64,000 bases of DNA from Salinilacustrithrix flava (GTDB lineage: Bacteria > Actinomycetota > Acidimicrobiia > Acidimicrobiales > Salinilacustritrichaceae): contig JAMYFF010000001.1 of the NCBI GenBank assembly GCA_024128875.1, forward strand, positions 1 to 64,000. Reading direction: 5' to 3'. Position numbers and translations under genes: made by a program. The notes under the pieces were generated by a model. It was not told where the DNA came from. It saw only the letters and a program-made list of their open reading frames with translations, and ran no database searches. Positions 9,401 through 16,634 of the stretch are shown piece by piece (the stretch's first letter is position 1; the number at the start of each line of letters is the position of its first letter).

Positions 9401-11240
9401 CGGCGCCGATCGGGGTGGCGCTGGCGAGGTAGGTGGTGCCGTCCGGATTCGACACCTCGAGCGGCGGGTCGTGGAGCGTGGGATCCTGCAGGTCGAGGAC
9501 CAGGGTGATGGTGGCGTCGTAGGACGGCATGACGATGGCGGTGGCGTTCATGCCGTTGGCACCCCGGATGCCCCCGCCTTCGAGGCCGTCACCGAGCTGG
9601 ACGGTGCCGATGTCACCCTGCATGCCCGAGATCGCGTAGGCCGAGCCATCCGTCGGCTGCACCGGTGTCCAGCCGTTGGGGTCCAGCACGAGCGTCGTGT
9701 CGGTGTTGCTGGCGATGGTGCCGCCCGAGGTGCCGGCGACGACGCGATGTCCGGCGAACTGGTCGGTCTCCCACGACTGGCTCGTGTCGGTGAGCGAACC
9801 CGGACCGAACGTGACAGCCGCACCGCCACCGGAGAACGTGGCACCGGCGCCGTTGAGTGGGACGCCACTCGGTGCGTTGCGGGTCAGGCCGATGTCGAAG
9901 GCCAGCTTGCTGGTGGCGTCGTCGTAGGTGACGTCGGCCACGCCGATCTCGGCTCCTGACACGTCGTCGAAGCTGACCGTCTCGAGCAGGTCGAAGAACT
10001 GCTGGATCGACACGAAGTCGGGGGTCCCCGCCGCGGTGGGGTCGTCCTCGGCGCTGACGGTGTGGTCGTCGAGGAACTCGAGCAGGATCTCGTTGATCCG
10101 CACCGCGTCGGACAGCTTGCCCTTCACGAACGGCAGCTCCAGGTCACCGACGTCCGACTTCTGGATGCCGGCGAGCGCGCTGGTGAGCTGGCCGATGCCG
10201 CCGGCCAGGTCCCGCGGCGTCATGTTGAGGAACGTGCCAACCGAGTCGATCCCGGTTGCGGTGACGTCGAGCTGGGAGACGTCGGAGATGTCGGGCCAGG
10301 CGACGGTGATGGTGGCGTCGACCTCGGGCAGCGACAGCGAGAAGTCGTTGCCACTGGCCGCGTTCAGGTGGAAGGAACCGTTGAGGTGGCCGGGGTCGGT
10401 GTCGAAGCCCATCTGCACCAGGCCAGCGAGGGACCCCTCCTGCGCGAGCTCGGCAGAGACGTCCGTCGGTGCGTCGAAGTACAGGAGGCCGTCGTTGTCC
10501 GGGTCGCTGACGGAGGAGGTGAAGTGGGCAGCGAGATCCAGGTTGCTGGGATCGACCACGCTGACCCCGAGGATGCCGATGGCGCCTTCCATGCCAGCGA
10601 GGTCGTCGATCGTCGCGGTGGCGTCGACATCGACGCGCGGCGTGGTGCCGTCGGCCACGATCGCGACCTTGTGGCTCTCGTCCTCCCACACCAGGCGGAA
10701 CGACAGCTCGGTCGACACGGTCAGCGAGACGCCACCGACGGAGGAGAACGCCGACTGCGGCGCGTTGCTGTCCGCGCCGATCGGCAGCGGGATGGACAGC
10801 GTCTGATCGGCGAGGGTCGTCTCGGCCGTCACGGTGATGTCGAGCTGCTTGTCCCCCTCAGCGGCGTCGGTGAGCACCGACGTGAGATGTCCCGTCCTGC
10901 CATCGCCGAGGTCGATGTCGTCGTCGTAGTTGAGATCGTCGAACACGGTTGCGGTGCTGAGCGGGGCGAGGAACCCGTCGAGCAACGAGTCGAACCCGAG
11001 GGCAGCGCCGGGGCTGGCCGGGACACCCGGCAGCTGCTCGCCGAGCTGACCGACGGAACCCAGATCCTCGGTCCACGTCGCCAGGCTGTTGAGCGTCGTC
11101 GTGATGTCGGCGGCGCCGGGGTCCGCAGCAGCCGCAGGCGGCGCAGCAACGGTCAGGACAGAGGCGAACAGGGCGAGGGAGGCACCGCCCGCCGCAGCCC
11201 GGGTCCCGATCCGCCGCCTTCTCGGATCAACGTCAGCCAT
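492..11240 (-). CDS. Giant secreted RTX (calcium-binding nonapeptide repeat) protein
   Basis: This 3582-residue protein has an N-terminal export signal: an Arg-rich n-region (about 7-14), a hydrophobic core, then an Ala-rich cleavage region near residue 39. Residues 45-2000 are Asp/Gly/Ser/Thr-rich, beta-type sequence. Two related ~50-residue segments share the pattern 'I.S....TL......W....P..G..Y.I', and a fibronectin-like block lies near 1300. From about 2100 to 3490 it carries dozens of GGxGxDxUx motifs, the calcium-binding beta-roll of RTX proteins. The last ~90 residues lack repeats and any LPxTG anchor. GGAGAG lies 6 nt before the ATG. RTX proteins of Gram-negative bacteria leave by type I secretion; a Sec-type N-terminus and no transporter nearby argue for another route here. 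It is likely an extracellular adhesin or surface-layer-like matrix protein; the function is inferred. Confidence 0.88.
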   Translation of the reverse strand: MADVDPRRRRIGTRAAAGGASLALFASVLTVAAPPAAAADPGAADITTTLNSLATWTEDLGSVGQLGEQLPGVPASPGAALGFDSLLDGFLAPLSTATVFDDLNYDDDIDLGDGRTGHLTSVLTDAAEGDKQLDITVTAETTLADQTLSIPLPIGADSNAPQSAFSSVGGVSLTVSTELSFRLVWEDESHKVAIVADGTTPRVDVDATATIDDLAGMEGAIGILGVSVVDPSNLDLAAHFTSSVSDPDNDGLLYFDAPTDVSAELAQEGSLAGLVQMGFDTDPGHLNGSFHLNAASGNDFSLSLPEVDATITVAWPDISDVSQLDVTATGIDSVGTFLNMTPRDLAGGIGQLTSALAGIQKSDVGDLELPFVKGKLSDAVRINEILLEFLDDHTVSAEDDPTAAGTPDFVSIQQFFDLLETVSFDDVSGAEIGVADVTYDDATSKLAFDIGLTRNAPSGVPLNGAGATFSGGGAAVTFGPGSLTDTSQSWETDQFAGHRVVAGTSGGTIASNTDTTLVLDPNGWTPVQPTDGSAYAISGMQGDIGTVQLGDGLEGGGIRGANGMNATAIVMPSYDATITLVLDLQDPTLHDPPLEVSNPDGTTYLASATPIGADRVLLRTGDTALFSADFPIDAGIDIYANAGFLQVELTGDVQIGPTSGSTDPMLQVNLKDEGDLTFGEVVDLLLNAPGDLLSVDVNVGASGSVAVSVPDAPDFLGSGSASATFTWNDLNQTSGTDGPQFEVSDLDEFLSFDFDPDNPRALFSVILQTLQVLSSSLADTDPGGPAAIFSEPIPVVGRSMRDLLRTDESGSGPDVTYGADTLTHAGKTFPASLAGRTIIVGTQVGLIESASGDTLIMASAWDTEPAGGATYVVRSELDDAISYLQSAPADNLQELVRTLDERLAGTPLSFEYDPGTGLILQLDWERTFQTSSPVNFSFDLGGTDYDVAGLASTGSVQIAAGGHVQVGIVVPLPSGPGASGPADATELQILDDSSIGVSLDTDMSDASFVSTLGPLKLALGDPTGGDKATAKASYSIDLAHGSPAGSPVSFADFVDNVDASLNDSSSPVDCGLPDAATDLALCAHFPLYLSTDGGSSYEKVIAEPGENAFAIRLPKDGADHADHFDLSGPQIDGHDRLETPDATELAAAIAANIIDFTQLDGIDDYFRLVETALRTASFGGKLPLIGEDLQQGADFVGEIRAAVDEALAALPADGDLGSTQGVRDWVNDELDAALDSAGVNPEIAAVDVRCQSVLLPPGGVTVTPQSDDGDTGNDIEYSYAVESYQLNADGEREYTQLSSPGTTTVGEDDLAAHPNDVTWDPADGAAGYRVFRDVGGSYELVGETTSTSFTDDRNTTLGDAPEHPAENPQRVDCDYVDLESVRIILDVHEGSFNGDGDLDCTDPADPCIELASVPLDIGLPGLSLEGKDGGGPAVDLGYRLHVEFGVNKDAGFFVDTNGVNDDDDAPEVALGLNFTLPETITARLGFISVTAENCLDGMAGCSDAPATPAPLFAGTFGIDLTSPDANGELTLADLADSSFDSLYDVKLSADLALNWRLKAAPGDDVGFPGIQAQFAMGWSWDDETVDAGAPTVEFKNVGIDAGAVFGEILGPVVNQIKEVTSPLDPVIKTLYAPIPVLSDLSRLVGGDDVTIVSIAKAYSTLSGGPDLTFIDTIAGVVQFINEMPECTADCFIPIGAFTMDGNQLLNTPATPDNTENRIATKTPEGGGGSFSSLTGALDSKADSSADIAALGDAAGFSFPLFEQPQTIFNVILGGDVDLIKFDSGPLTLAFDWRQSFGPVYAPPPVFVTMHGSASVSLRIVAGFDTYGIRKAIERVKNDETFDIAAVGDVFLQSLFFYTTENGTPIPVVTFSGQIAAGAEVSAVVIKVGIEGGVALTVSFLWNDPNADGKFRISEFAQAALNNPICLFTVSGQLSVFLKAYVTVGVSPFSVSFDFTIVNVVLLDFNAQPDCDPPPPELGGLTDDGTTLVVYAAGLDGPRGSDYLDQEKETIKVTSLHDYPETGDPTFTGVSVAMLGIRREYRNSNIERVIVDGRGYGGKMNVIFQGDGEEQGNDSGAELPATAQFALDSIVFGGSNDDTIKTGIGKSWVDGGAGNDIIVTGDRTVLNPAKDDYLRPDAAAYVAGGPGDDNITVGNGDDVIAGDSSLSYEPVSLTLKELINDGREGGDPTGGDGEGGATVSVPDWETFSGPGATEAGTDGTDTVRVGLGESTAYGNGGIDTLSVAPDNSLILSRPDDTALFASKGARLVGGTGSDSFSGGAHDDVIITGPDEGGLVDEPDADGGVDDGSTNTVDTGTGSDIVYGSTGQDFVVAGSLPDQNANIRGGAGEDVLVGGYGEDTVFGGPGNDYVIAEPSDVGPAGPDDGFGPSRAVSHRDLPDGVAPAYKVLVGGTGNDHIFGGDGGADIDGDGYNQTDRCGPGDPVASDPVDETINTPEDGNDKIIGGSGVDNIRAGGGNDLAEAKGDDDQVCGESGNDTLRGGADDDQAWGGSGNDILYGDAGDDDLFGNNDNDTVYGGADNDVIEGNDGTDWVSGGSGDDVILGGTRAAGRADQNDFLFGDVGDDTIIGDNGDIVDSRWYPLDLDGATPGAGGPDLIFGGSDPDVLYGGLDGDVIFGGDHDDQLEGNNGSDRVYGGDGADNIIGGSSEIASGAGLDAVGRPDVGDEIHGDAGDDVIAGDNAIITDNPDDGAGHPATRARGLTTERDVQLLDLGFSPTPGTSGDDIIRGNGETDVVFGQGGSDEIRGLTGDDYLEGGPGVDFLYGDSGADDIVGGSSTIQTGVVAEQTATGQPDEGDHIEGGGGSDVVIGDNGIIRRDLPPSDLTQGRGITERTVHLYDLGDAPVANTSGDDLILGDNGEDVLLGQDGHDRIKGIDGDDYVEGGPGRDWLEGNDGHDDIVGGSSTIHGDDTGDGADGQPDADDVIFGGDGDDVATGDNARITRVEPFDPRTERIGTDGELMDGRSLRFLDLSNDPDGYLTTPSTDRFGPDLISGGAGVDVLMGQDGNDRISGGADDDYAEGNGGADSIWGDLRLDQVPVSLPAVTWPGTPSVDEELHGGSVVDGQDDLMGGSSREGFRDAGDVIYGGGEADFILGDNGTIRRLIDDDEGTLSNRIYAKRYPTPAPADAAYIRVSAEGLPSTRFCSEANAPTCEPAGAHGADRLFGENGDDVMYGQDGNDEMYGGAGDDDMYGELGDDELYGELGDDAMVGDRGGIVSQYEDGNREVNLSYNQVPKIEYDGFLEGSVTRVVDLQHDVNGDVFVDNDGNEIDSQAVGPDKMPFDGVAFGGNDRMRGGAGKDAMHGGVGDDLMNGDSGGDTLFGGDGADVMWGGKGCDPAIDTIGQSPDCYVDGEFVPSARGDDDRMVDYLFGGKGAISGPSTDPDTGVLGSDILDWRPRGGYDDCVSEDWPVTTGTKKALVTNDPCIWFEMTDIDDDDVVTNQHHQGIDWIYGGWDRDILQGDVADNGPNPGDRLLDWNGAYNLYTHCNAAYGGFNDVRQHSPDMRSFLHAWAFTLGAGLVPDDVLDPSTSAFNELALVYNTDAKDHGSGKAFPSTPGHFDDPNACAP

Positions 11241-11662
11241 GTCGCTCTCCAGGTGCTCGTGGTCAACAGAGCGCTGCGAGGATCCCTGGATGTCCGGTGT
11301 CGCCCATTCAGCACGCGGAGAAGAAGCTCAACTGCCCTTCTCGTGCTCGCCGTGCGCCCGCACCGCCCCCCATTCATCGCAACCCGTCGACCGTACGTCT
11401 ACACAGCTGATCTTTCAAGGGACACCGCGCGGCGAACGGGTGTAGGCATCGAAGTCCTCGCACTATTCGCCTGAACTGCTCAAGGCCGAAGCCCTCGACC
11501 AGAGAGTGTGACCAATCGGCCCTCAGGCGGCACATCTGCCGCACGTGTCGTCACATCGGAGGGTTCGACCCACAACTTTGCGTCGCCGGTCGTACTAGAC
11601 CCGTTGAGCAGCGGGGCTGGTGGCGTCCCAGCGATGACTCCGGACAATCGACCCCAGACGCG
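11241..11662. other. Gene-free leader region of the giant gene
   Basis: I find no gene. The region holds the candidate minus-strand promoter at 11390-11418 and an implied 5' leader of about 140 nt for the RTX gene. I did not recognise a riboswitch. Confidence 0.5.
11390..11418 (-). promoter_or_regulatory. Candidate sigma-A promoter of the giant RTX gene
   Basis: On the minus strand, TTGAAA (11418-11413) is followed after 17 nt by TACGGT (11395-11390). This is near-consensus spacing and sequence for a housekeeping promoter. Transcription would start near 11383. Confidence 0.45.
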
Positions 11663-11690
11663 TCGAGACCCCGCCGGAGCGGGGCCTCGA
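11663..11690 (-). terminator. Hairpin terminator of tRNA-fMet
   Basis: The stem pairs TCGAG/CTCGA and, after one mismatch, CCCCGC/GCGGGG around a CGGA loop. It lies 14 nt past the encoded CCA of the tRNA. It resembles the hairpin at 249-274 in position relative to the 14-bp repeat. Confidence 0.6.
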
Positions 11691-11704
11691 TGTCTCAACC
11701 AAGT

Positions 11705-11781
<77 letters not shown>

Positions 11782-11792
11782 GCGGACTGATG

Positions 11793-11822
11793 AATGTAGC
11801 GACGACCCCCGCCGGGCCACAA
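11793..11822 (-). promoter_or_regulatory. Promoter of tRNA-fMet
   Basis: On the minus strand, TTGTGG (11822-11817) and TACATT (11798-11793) are separated by 18 nt. The expected start point is about 5 nt before the mature tRNA 5' end. Confidence 0.55.
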
Positions 11823-11828
11823 CCTGGC

Positions 11829-13004
11829 TCAGGCGATCCCCGTGGGCGCGGAGCGGCGGTCCGGTCGCCAGCGGCTGAACACGATGCCCGGCGCCTCCTC
11901 CTCCCACCGGTAGCCATCGCGGTACCGACGGTCGGGTCGGGCGACGTACGGCGTCCCGCCGTTGTCGAGGAACAGGTTGTCGTAGCGGCCCGGACGGCAC
12001 GGATCGCCGAAGATCCAGAGTGGGCCCACGGTGCGCGGCCCCCAGATGGACCCGAGGAGGCAGGGCACCTCGTCCTCGCCCGGACGCTCCCCGCCGCTGG
12101 ACCCGAGCTGGTCGAAGAACGCGCTTCGGGCCCTCCCTGCGGCGATGGCGTCGATCGGCTCCGGGCAGCGTGCGTGCACCCGGTGACCCGTCCACACCTG
12201 CAGCACCCGGTGGTCAGTCGGGAGCCACGGCTCATGAGGTGCGAAGCACTGGCAGAGGTGGTCTTCCGGCACCGGCGCGACGCCGTGGTGGGCGTGGAGG
12301 GGCTCGACCAGCGCGGCGAGGGGATCGCTCGCCGGATCGAGCCGACCGAGCTCGTGCTCCCGGCGCAGGACCGCCGCGATCGCGGCAGGGACGCTCGGCA
12401 CCGGGTCGACGTGCGCCTCCTCGAGCCAGCGCACCGCTCGGGTCGCGCTCGCGGCGACGTCGGGCCGATGGAGGCGGAGTCGACCCTGGACGTCGCGGTG
12501 CACCCCGAGGACGCCCACGGCGATCGCGACCACGTCATGGTCGAAGGGACCCGAGCGGTCGCGGAGCTGACCCAGCGCTTCCAGATGCTCGGCGTGCCGG
12601 GACCGGAGCACCGTCGTGAGGGAGCTGAGCGGGAGGATCGGCGCCGCGCGCCGGCGCGCCCCTGGCGGCCACGGGTCGAGCGCGAGCAGCACGGGGTCCT
12701 CGACAGGCGGAAGGTCCTCGTCGTGATCGAACCACAGGTCCAGCTCGTCGACGGCCACGTCGTCGTGGCAGCACTCGCACATGATCGCCTGGCCACGACA
12801 GCGCGGGCACCGCTCGACGTCGCACCCTGGGTGGTGCACGTGCCCGATCGCCACCCCGCAGTCGCCGCATCGACCGTGGCCCGCACCGCCCCGCTCGGTG
12901 CCGAAGGGCCGGCGCCGGAAGGCCTCGCCGTCGATGCGGACGGAGGGCTCGCCGCACCCCGTGGCGCTCGTCATCTCCCGATCGCAGTACCTGCACACAG
13001 CCAT
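11829..13004 (-). CDS. Hypothetical protein with N-terminal zinc-ribbon cysteines
   Basis: I do not recognise a family for this 391-residue protein. The first 85 residues hold several CxxC knuckles (CRYC, CGDC, CPRC, CECC) plus scattered His, as in rubredoxin-like or double zinc-ribbon modules that bind zinc. The remaining ~300 residues are soluble, with mixed charge and several Trp and Arg-rich stretches, and have no visible catalytic motif or membrane segment. The ATG at 13004 is preceded closely by ATGGAG, which may serve as a weak ribosome site. It is transcribed away from the SOS-controlled HNH gene, with 77 bp between the two starts, so LexA could in principle influence it too. The function is unknown. 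Confidence 0.75.
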   Translation of the reverse strand: MAVCRYCDREMTSATGCGEPSVRIDGEAFRRRPFGTERGGAGHGRCGDCGVAIGHVHHPGCDVERCPRCRGQAIMCECCHDDVAVDELDLWFDHDEDLPPVEDPVLLALDPWPPGARRRAAPILPLSSLTTVLRSRHAEHLEALGQLRDRSGPFDHDVVAIAVGVLGVHRDVQGRLRLHRPDVAASATRAVRWLEEAHVDPVPSVPAAIAAVLRREHELGRLDPASDPLAALVEPLHAHHGVAPVPEDHLCQCFAPHEPWLPTDHRVLQVWTGHRVHARCPEPIDAIAAGRARSAFFDQLGSSGGERPGEDEVPCLLGSIWGPRTVGPLWIFGDPCRPGRYDNLFLDNGGTPYVARPDRRYRDGYRWEEEAPGIVFSRWRPDRRSAPTGIA

Positions 13005-13047
13005 GGCTCCATGGTGCCGATGGCCTCTGACAGCGAGATGGGGGTTG

Positions 13048-13061
13048 CGAACGTGTGTTCG
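13048..13061. promoter_or_regulatory. LexA-binding SOS box
   Basis: The sequence CGAACGTGTGTTCG matches the Gram-positive/mycobacterial LexA consensus CGAACRNRYGTTCG at every position. It sits over the -35 region (candidate TTGCGA at 13045-13050) of the downstream gene, where LexA binding would block RNA polymerase. Confidence 0.8.
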
Positions 13062-13068
13062 TTTTGCG

Positions 13069-13074
13069 TAGTCT
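13069..13074 (+). promoter_or_regulatory. -10 element of a leaderless promoter
   Basis: TAGTCT lies exactly 7 nt before the ATG at 13082, so transcription should start at or next to the start codon. A TTGCGA-like -35 is 18 nt upstream and overlaps the SOS box. Confidence 0.55.
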
Positions 13075-13081
13075 AGGCGGT

Positions 13082-14260
13082 ATGCCAGTTGGGGATGCGA
13101 CGGCCCGGTTGCACGAGGCGATCGATCTCGTGGCTGGCATCGATGTGTCCGAGGTGCCCACGGCGGAGGGCTTGGGGGAGCTGGTGGAGGAGCTGACCCG
13201 GTGCCTGCGCCGGTTGGACTTCGAGTTCCATCGGTTGCTGCGCTCGTTCGAGGCCCGGGGGGATCACGTGCCGTTGGGGTATCGGACGGCGAAGCAGTGG
13301 TGTCGGGATCGGTTGCGGATGGGTGATGCGGCGGCGGCGACGTCGTTGAAGCTGGGTCGGGTGCTCATCGACATGCCCGGGGTGTCGTCGCGGTGGGCGG
13401 CCGGGGATCTGGGTGCGGAGCATGCGGGGGCGATCGCGAAGGTGCGGACCGAAGAGACCCGGGAGGCGTTCGGGGAGTGGGAGGGCTGGCTCGCCCAGCA
13501 GGCCGTGGATCTGGACATGCGGGGCCTGCGCAAGGTCCTGGCCAAGTGGCGCCTGCAGGTCGATCCCGACTCCGGTGAGCCCGATCGGATCGAACAGGAC
13601 CGCGACGCCCACGTGTCAGCCACCTTCCAAGGCGCCGTCGTCATCGATGGGCTGTTGGATGCGATCGGTGGTGCCGCGTTCAAGACCGTGTTCGACGGCA
13701 TCGTCGAAGAGCTGTTCAAAGCCGACTGGACCGAGGCCAAGACCCGCCTCGGCCGGGAGCCGCTGTCGAGTGAGCTGGCCCGCACGCCGGCGCAGCGTCG
13801 GGCGGATGCCTTGGTGGTCATGGCCCAGCGCGCGCATGTCGCGAACCCGTCCGCTGCGGCCCGGATCCGACCCCTGGTCGTGGTGGTGGCCGGCTTGGAT
13901 GCCCTGGCTGGTGGTCTGGCCGAGCTGTGGAACGAGACGCCGCTGTCGGCCCGCCAGCTGGCCCGGATCCTGGAGTCGGATCCGGATCTGGAGCGCTACG
14001 TGTACGGGCCCGGCCAGGTCCCGATCGCGTACAACGAACGGCACCGGTTCTTCACCGGCAAGCTCCGCCGGGCCATCCAGGTCCGCGACCGCCACTGCAC
14101 CGCCCGGGGCTGTGACCGGCCCGCCGAGTACTGCGACATCGACCACATCGAAGCGGTCACCGCCGGCGGCAGGACCCGCCCCGACAACGGACGCGTCGCC
14201 TGCAACCCCGACAACCGAGCCCGACCCCACCGCCGCTTCCACGGCGACCCCGACCCATAG
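13082..14260 (+). CDS. DUF222/13E12-type HNH endonuclease-family protein
   Basis: This 392-residue protein has the layout of actinobacterial 13E12 repeat proteins: a helical DUF222 region over the first ~300 residues and a C-terminal HNH domain. The HNH part shows CTARGC, then [13 protein letters not shown] and N....C, but the usual final HH is DN (CNPDN), so the last metal ligand may be lost or shifted. Starting at 13055 would place the coding region inside the SOS box; the ATG at 13082, 7 nt after TAGTCT, is much better and leaderless. LexA control suggests expression after DNA damage. Mycobacterial 13E12 relatives are also reported to carry SOS boxes. The family is multicopy and mobile-looking in many actinobacteria; its substrate is not established. 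Confidence 0.88.
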   Translation: MPVGDATARLHEAIDLVAGIDVSEVPTAEGLGELVEELTRCLRRLDFEFHRLLRSFEARGDHVPLGYRTAKQWCRDRLRMGDAAAATSLKLGRVLIDMPGVSSRWAAGDLGAEHAGAIAKVRTEETREAFGEWEGWLAQQAVDLDMRGLRKVLAKWRLQVDPDSGEPDRIEQDRDAHVSATFQGAVVIDGLLDAIGGAAFKTVFDGIVEELFKADWTEAKTRLGREPLSSELARTPAQRRADALVVMAQRAHVANPSAAARIRPLVVVVAGLDALAGGLAELWNETPLSARQLARILESDPDLERYVYGPGQVPIAYNERHRFFTGKLRRAIQVRDRHCTARGCDRPAEYCDIDHIEAVTAGGRTRPDNGRVACNPDNRARPHRRFHGDPDP

Positions 14261-14273
14261 GACCGGCCGGCGG

Positions 14274-15527
14274 CTACTCGTCGTCGAGGTATTCGTCCAG
14301 GAAGGCGTCGAGCGCCGCCTCGTCGTCCAGGTCCACGCCGGCGGCCACCGCCTGTTCGAGGATCTCCACCTGACCACTCCCCTGGGACGGTCCCGGCAGC
14401 TCGCCGGCCTCAGCAGCGCGCAAAACCTCGAGCGCCTCGGGCAGGTAGCGGTCGCCCCACCCGTGCTCCCGGTGCGCCCACGGTACGAAGGCCCGCAGCA
14501 CCTTCGGGAAGCGCTCGACCACGTCGTCGTCGAAGCCCGACAGGGGCAACCAGCCACCGAGGATCAGCTGCGTGACGGGGGCGCTCCAGCGGAGCGGGTC
14601 GCCGCCCAGCTCCTCGGTCACGAAGCCCACCGCGGCGAGCAGCGGCTCGGCATCCTTCTTGTGGGCCATGCCGTCGAGGCTGGCGAGGAAGCGGTCGACG
14701 ATGGCGGCGCACTCCTGCGGAGTCGCGGGTTCCGGCTGCGGCAACGGCTCGCCGTCGGCTGGCAGCTTGGCCACGTAGTGCTCGACGACGGCCCACTGCG
14801 GGGAGAACCCGTCGGCCACGGCGGCGGGCACGCCGGCGGCCATCGTCGCGTCGATGGCGACGTCGATCGTGGCACCGGCCACGCCGAGGTCGAGGTCGGT
14901 GATGCCCATCCCGTCAGCGTCGTCGGACAGGCGCAGGTACTCCGCGGCGTCGTCGTGGACGAGCAGGTCGGTGGCCAGGCCCCCGAGGGTGCGGTCCACG
15001 TAGACGGCCACCACATGGTCCTTGTCCGCCGACCGGTGCCGGGCGACGAGGGCGACGTCGTAGCCGTCGCCGGTCTCGTGCTCCACACGGTGGGCGCTGC
15101 GGACCTCGGCCTGGCCCACGTCCATGGCCCAAGCAGGACGGGCGGGCAACGACGCACGCTCGAGGCGCTCGTGCAGCGGCCACGCCAGCCAACCGGGGTC
15201 GAAGGCGTCGAGCACCCACAGGAAGTCGATGACCACCCGGGGCGGTGACGCCTCGAGGTGGTGCAGGCACAGCTCGACGATGCCGTTGAGCAGCTCCTCG
15301 TGATCGGGCTCGCCCGGCCCGGGCGACGCAGATCCGGCCCCGAGCTGGCCGAGGAACTGGGAGATCTGCAGCTCGATCTCGAGCGGCGACCGGTCCCCCA
15401 CCTGGGCGAAGTCCTCGAGGGCGGCCACGATGCCCTCCAACGGCGGAAGACCCGGCTCGTCCTCGGGCCACACCCGTGCAGGCGGGGTCACCCGTCCGCC
15501 ACCGCCTCGACGCTTGCGCTTGGCCAT
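14274..15527 (-). CDS. Hypothetical acidic protein
   Basis: This 417-residue protein begins with a basic, Gly-rich stretch (MAKRKRRGGGG) and ends in an acidic tail (DEAALDAFLDEYLDDE). The rest is Asp/Glu/Leu-rich and helical, with no membrane segment or motif I know. The gene's codon bias is that of a true gene. The ATG lies 6 nt after TAGGGT (minus strand), the leaderless arrangement seen repeatedly in this window. It converges on the HNH gene, with only 13 bp between the two ends. I cannot assign a function. Confidence 0.72.
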   Translation of the reverse strand: MAKRKRRGGGGRVTPPARVWPEDEPGLPPLEGIVAALEDFAQVGDRSPLEIELQISQFLGQLGAGSASPGPGEPDHEELLNGIVELCLHHLEASPPRVVIDFLWVLDAFDPGWLAWPLHERLERASLPARPAWAMDVGQAEVRSAHRVEHETGDGYDVALVARHRSADKDHVVAVYVDRTLGGLATDLLVHDDAAEYLRLSDDADGMGITDLDLGVAGATIDVAIDATMAAGVPAAVADGFSPQWAVVEHYVAKLPADGEPLPQPEPATPQECAAIVDRFLASLDGMAHKKDAEPLLAAVGFVTEELGGDPLRWSAPVTQLILGGWLPLSGFDDDVVERFPKVLRAFVPWAHREHGWGDRYLPEALEVLRAAEAGELPGPSQGSGQVEILEQAVAAGVDLDDEAALDAFLDEYLDDE

Positions 15528-15695
15528 CCGGCGACCCTACGCGCCGCAACTGTCAGCACCCATCTGCCATGATCGGGCCCGAGCCGACCTCGGCCTCGCG
15601 GATCACCTCCGCCTCCGGCGCCACCGGCGCCGCTCGCCGCCCCACCCGCACGGGATGAGACGGGCAGCCAGCTCCGAACGTCTGGAGGCACCGCC

Positions 15696-16589
15696 ATGCC
15701 CGCACCGATGGGTGACCACCTCGCGACCGATGCGTCGCTCCACCTGCTCGCCGACCACCTCACCGACGCCCTGGCGACCGGCGAGCTCGAGCCCTGCCTG
15801 CTCCACGTCGCCACACCCGACGCCGATGGCTTCGACCTCGGTGTGAAGCCCCTCGACGGGCTCCACCCCACCGATGCGCTCCTGGGCACCACCGCCCCGG
15901 CGGAGTGGCACGCCGTCGGCATCGCCACCCATGGCTGGGCATACCACGTCGCCGAGCGGGGAGATCCGGCCCGGCGTCGCCACCGGGTGCACGTCGTCAC
16001 CCTCCTGTCCCGCTCCGGCGAGCACGCCCACCGCACCCGCGCCGACGACGAGGACCTCGAGGAGTCGCTGGGCGGCGAGGCCCCGAGCGGCGAGCAGGTC
16101 GACCTGCTCCGGCGCGTGCTCGGCCTGCCCACCGATCCCCCACCGTGCGACCCGTCCACGTACTGGAGCATCGAGTGGCTCTCGGCGATCGTCGCGGCCG
16201 ACCAGCCGATCGAGACCCTGTCCGACGCCGTCGTGCTCCACCCGGTGACCGAGCTGCTCCGGCGAGGGACCTCCATCGGCGGCGACGACCTGGTCGACGT
16301 GCTCACCGCCTTCCACCGGGTCCTCACGTGGGACCGCATGCGGGAGCTCGCCACCCTCGACCGCTTCTCCGTGCCCGAGCTCGGCCCCGAGGACGCCGCC
16401 TGGCTGGACGAGGGCTCCTTCGCCCGCTTCCTGCTCAACCGGTGCCCGCCCCTCCACCTGCTCAAGCGCCGGCTCGATGCGCACTGCTCCCCCGAGGCGG
16501 CCGACGACGTGCTCGACCTGCTCGACGACCTCGGCGTGCCCGACACGACCTGGCCCGACCTGGTCCGGCGGCCCCGTCCCGCAGCGTGA
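15696..16589 (+). CDS. Hypothetical protein
   Basis: This 297-residue soluble protein is rich in Leu, Asp and His. TGGAGG lies 7 nt before the ATG, giving a clear start. The first half looks like an alpha/beta fold, with regular strands such as HAVGIATHGWAYHV and HRVHVVTLLSR; the second half is helical. I see no signal peptide, membrane span or catalytic motif. It points toward the small coiled-coil gene 45 bp downstream and may be co-transcribed with it. Confidence 0.72.
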   Translation: MPAPMGDHLATDASLHLLADHLTDALATGELEPCLLHVATPDADGFDLGVKPLDGLHPTDALLGTTAPAEWHAVGIATHGWAYHVAERGDPARRRHRVHVVTLLSRSGEHAHRTRADDEDLEESLGGEAPSGEQVDLLRRVLGLPTDPPPCDPSTYWSIEWLSAIVAADQPIETLSDAVVLHPVTELLRRGTSIGGDDLVDVLTAFHRVLTWDRMRELATLDRFSVPELGPEDAAWLDEGSFARFLLNRCPPLHLLKRRLDAHCSPEAADDVLDLLDDLGVPDTTWPDLVRRPRPAA

Positions 16590-16634
16590 TCGCCATCCAC
16601 CACCGACTGCCCGTGGCAGATCTACCGTCGGGAC

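Noticed and set aside
12020..12619. Plus-strand open frames opposite the zinc-ribbon gene
   Set aside because: They are Arg/Pro-rich shadow frames without start signals. The minus-strand frame has clear CxxC motifs.
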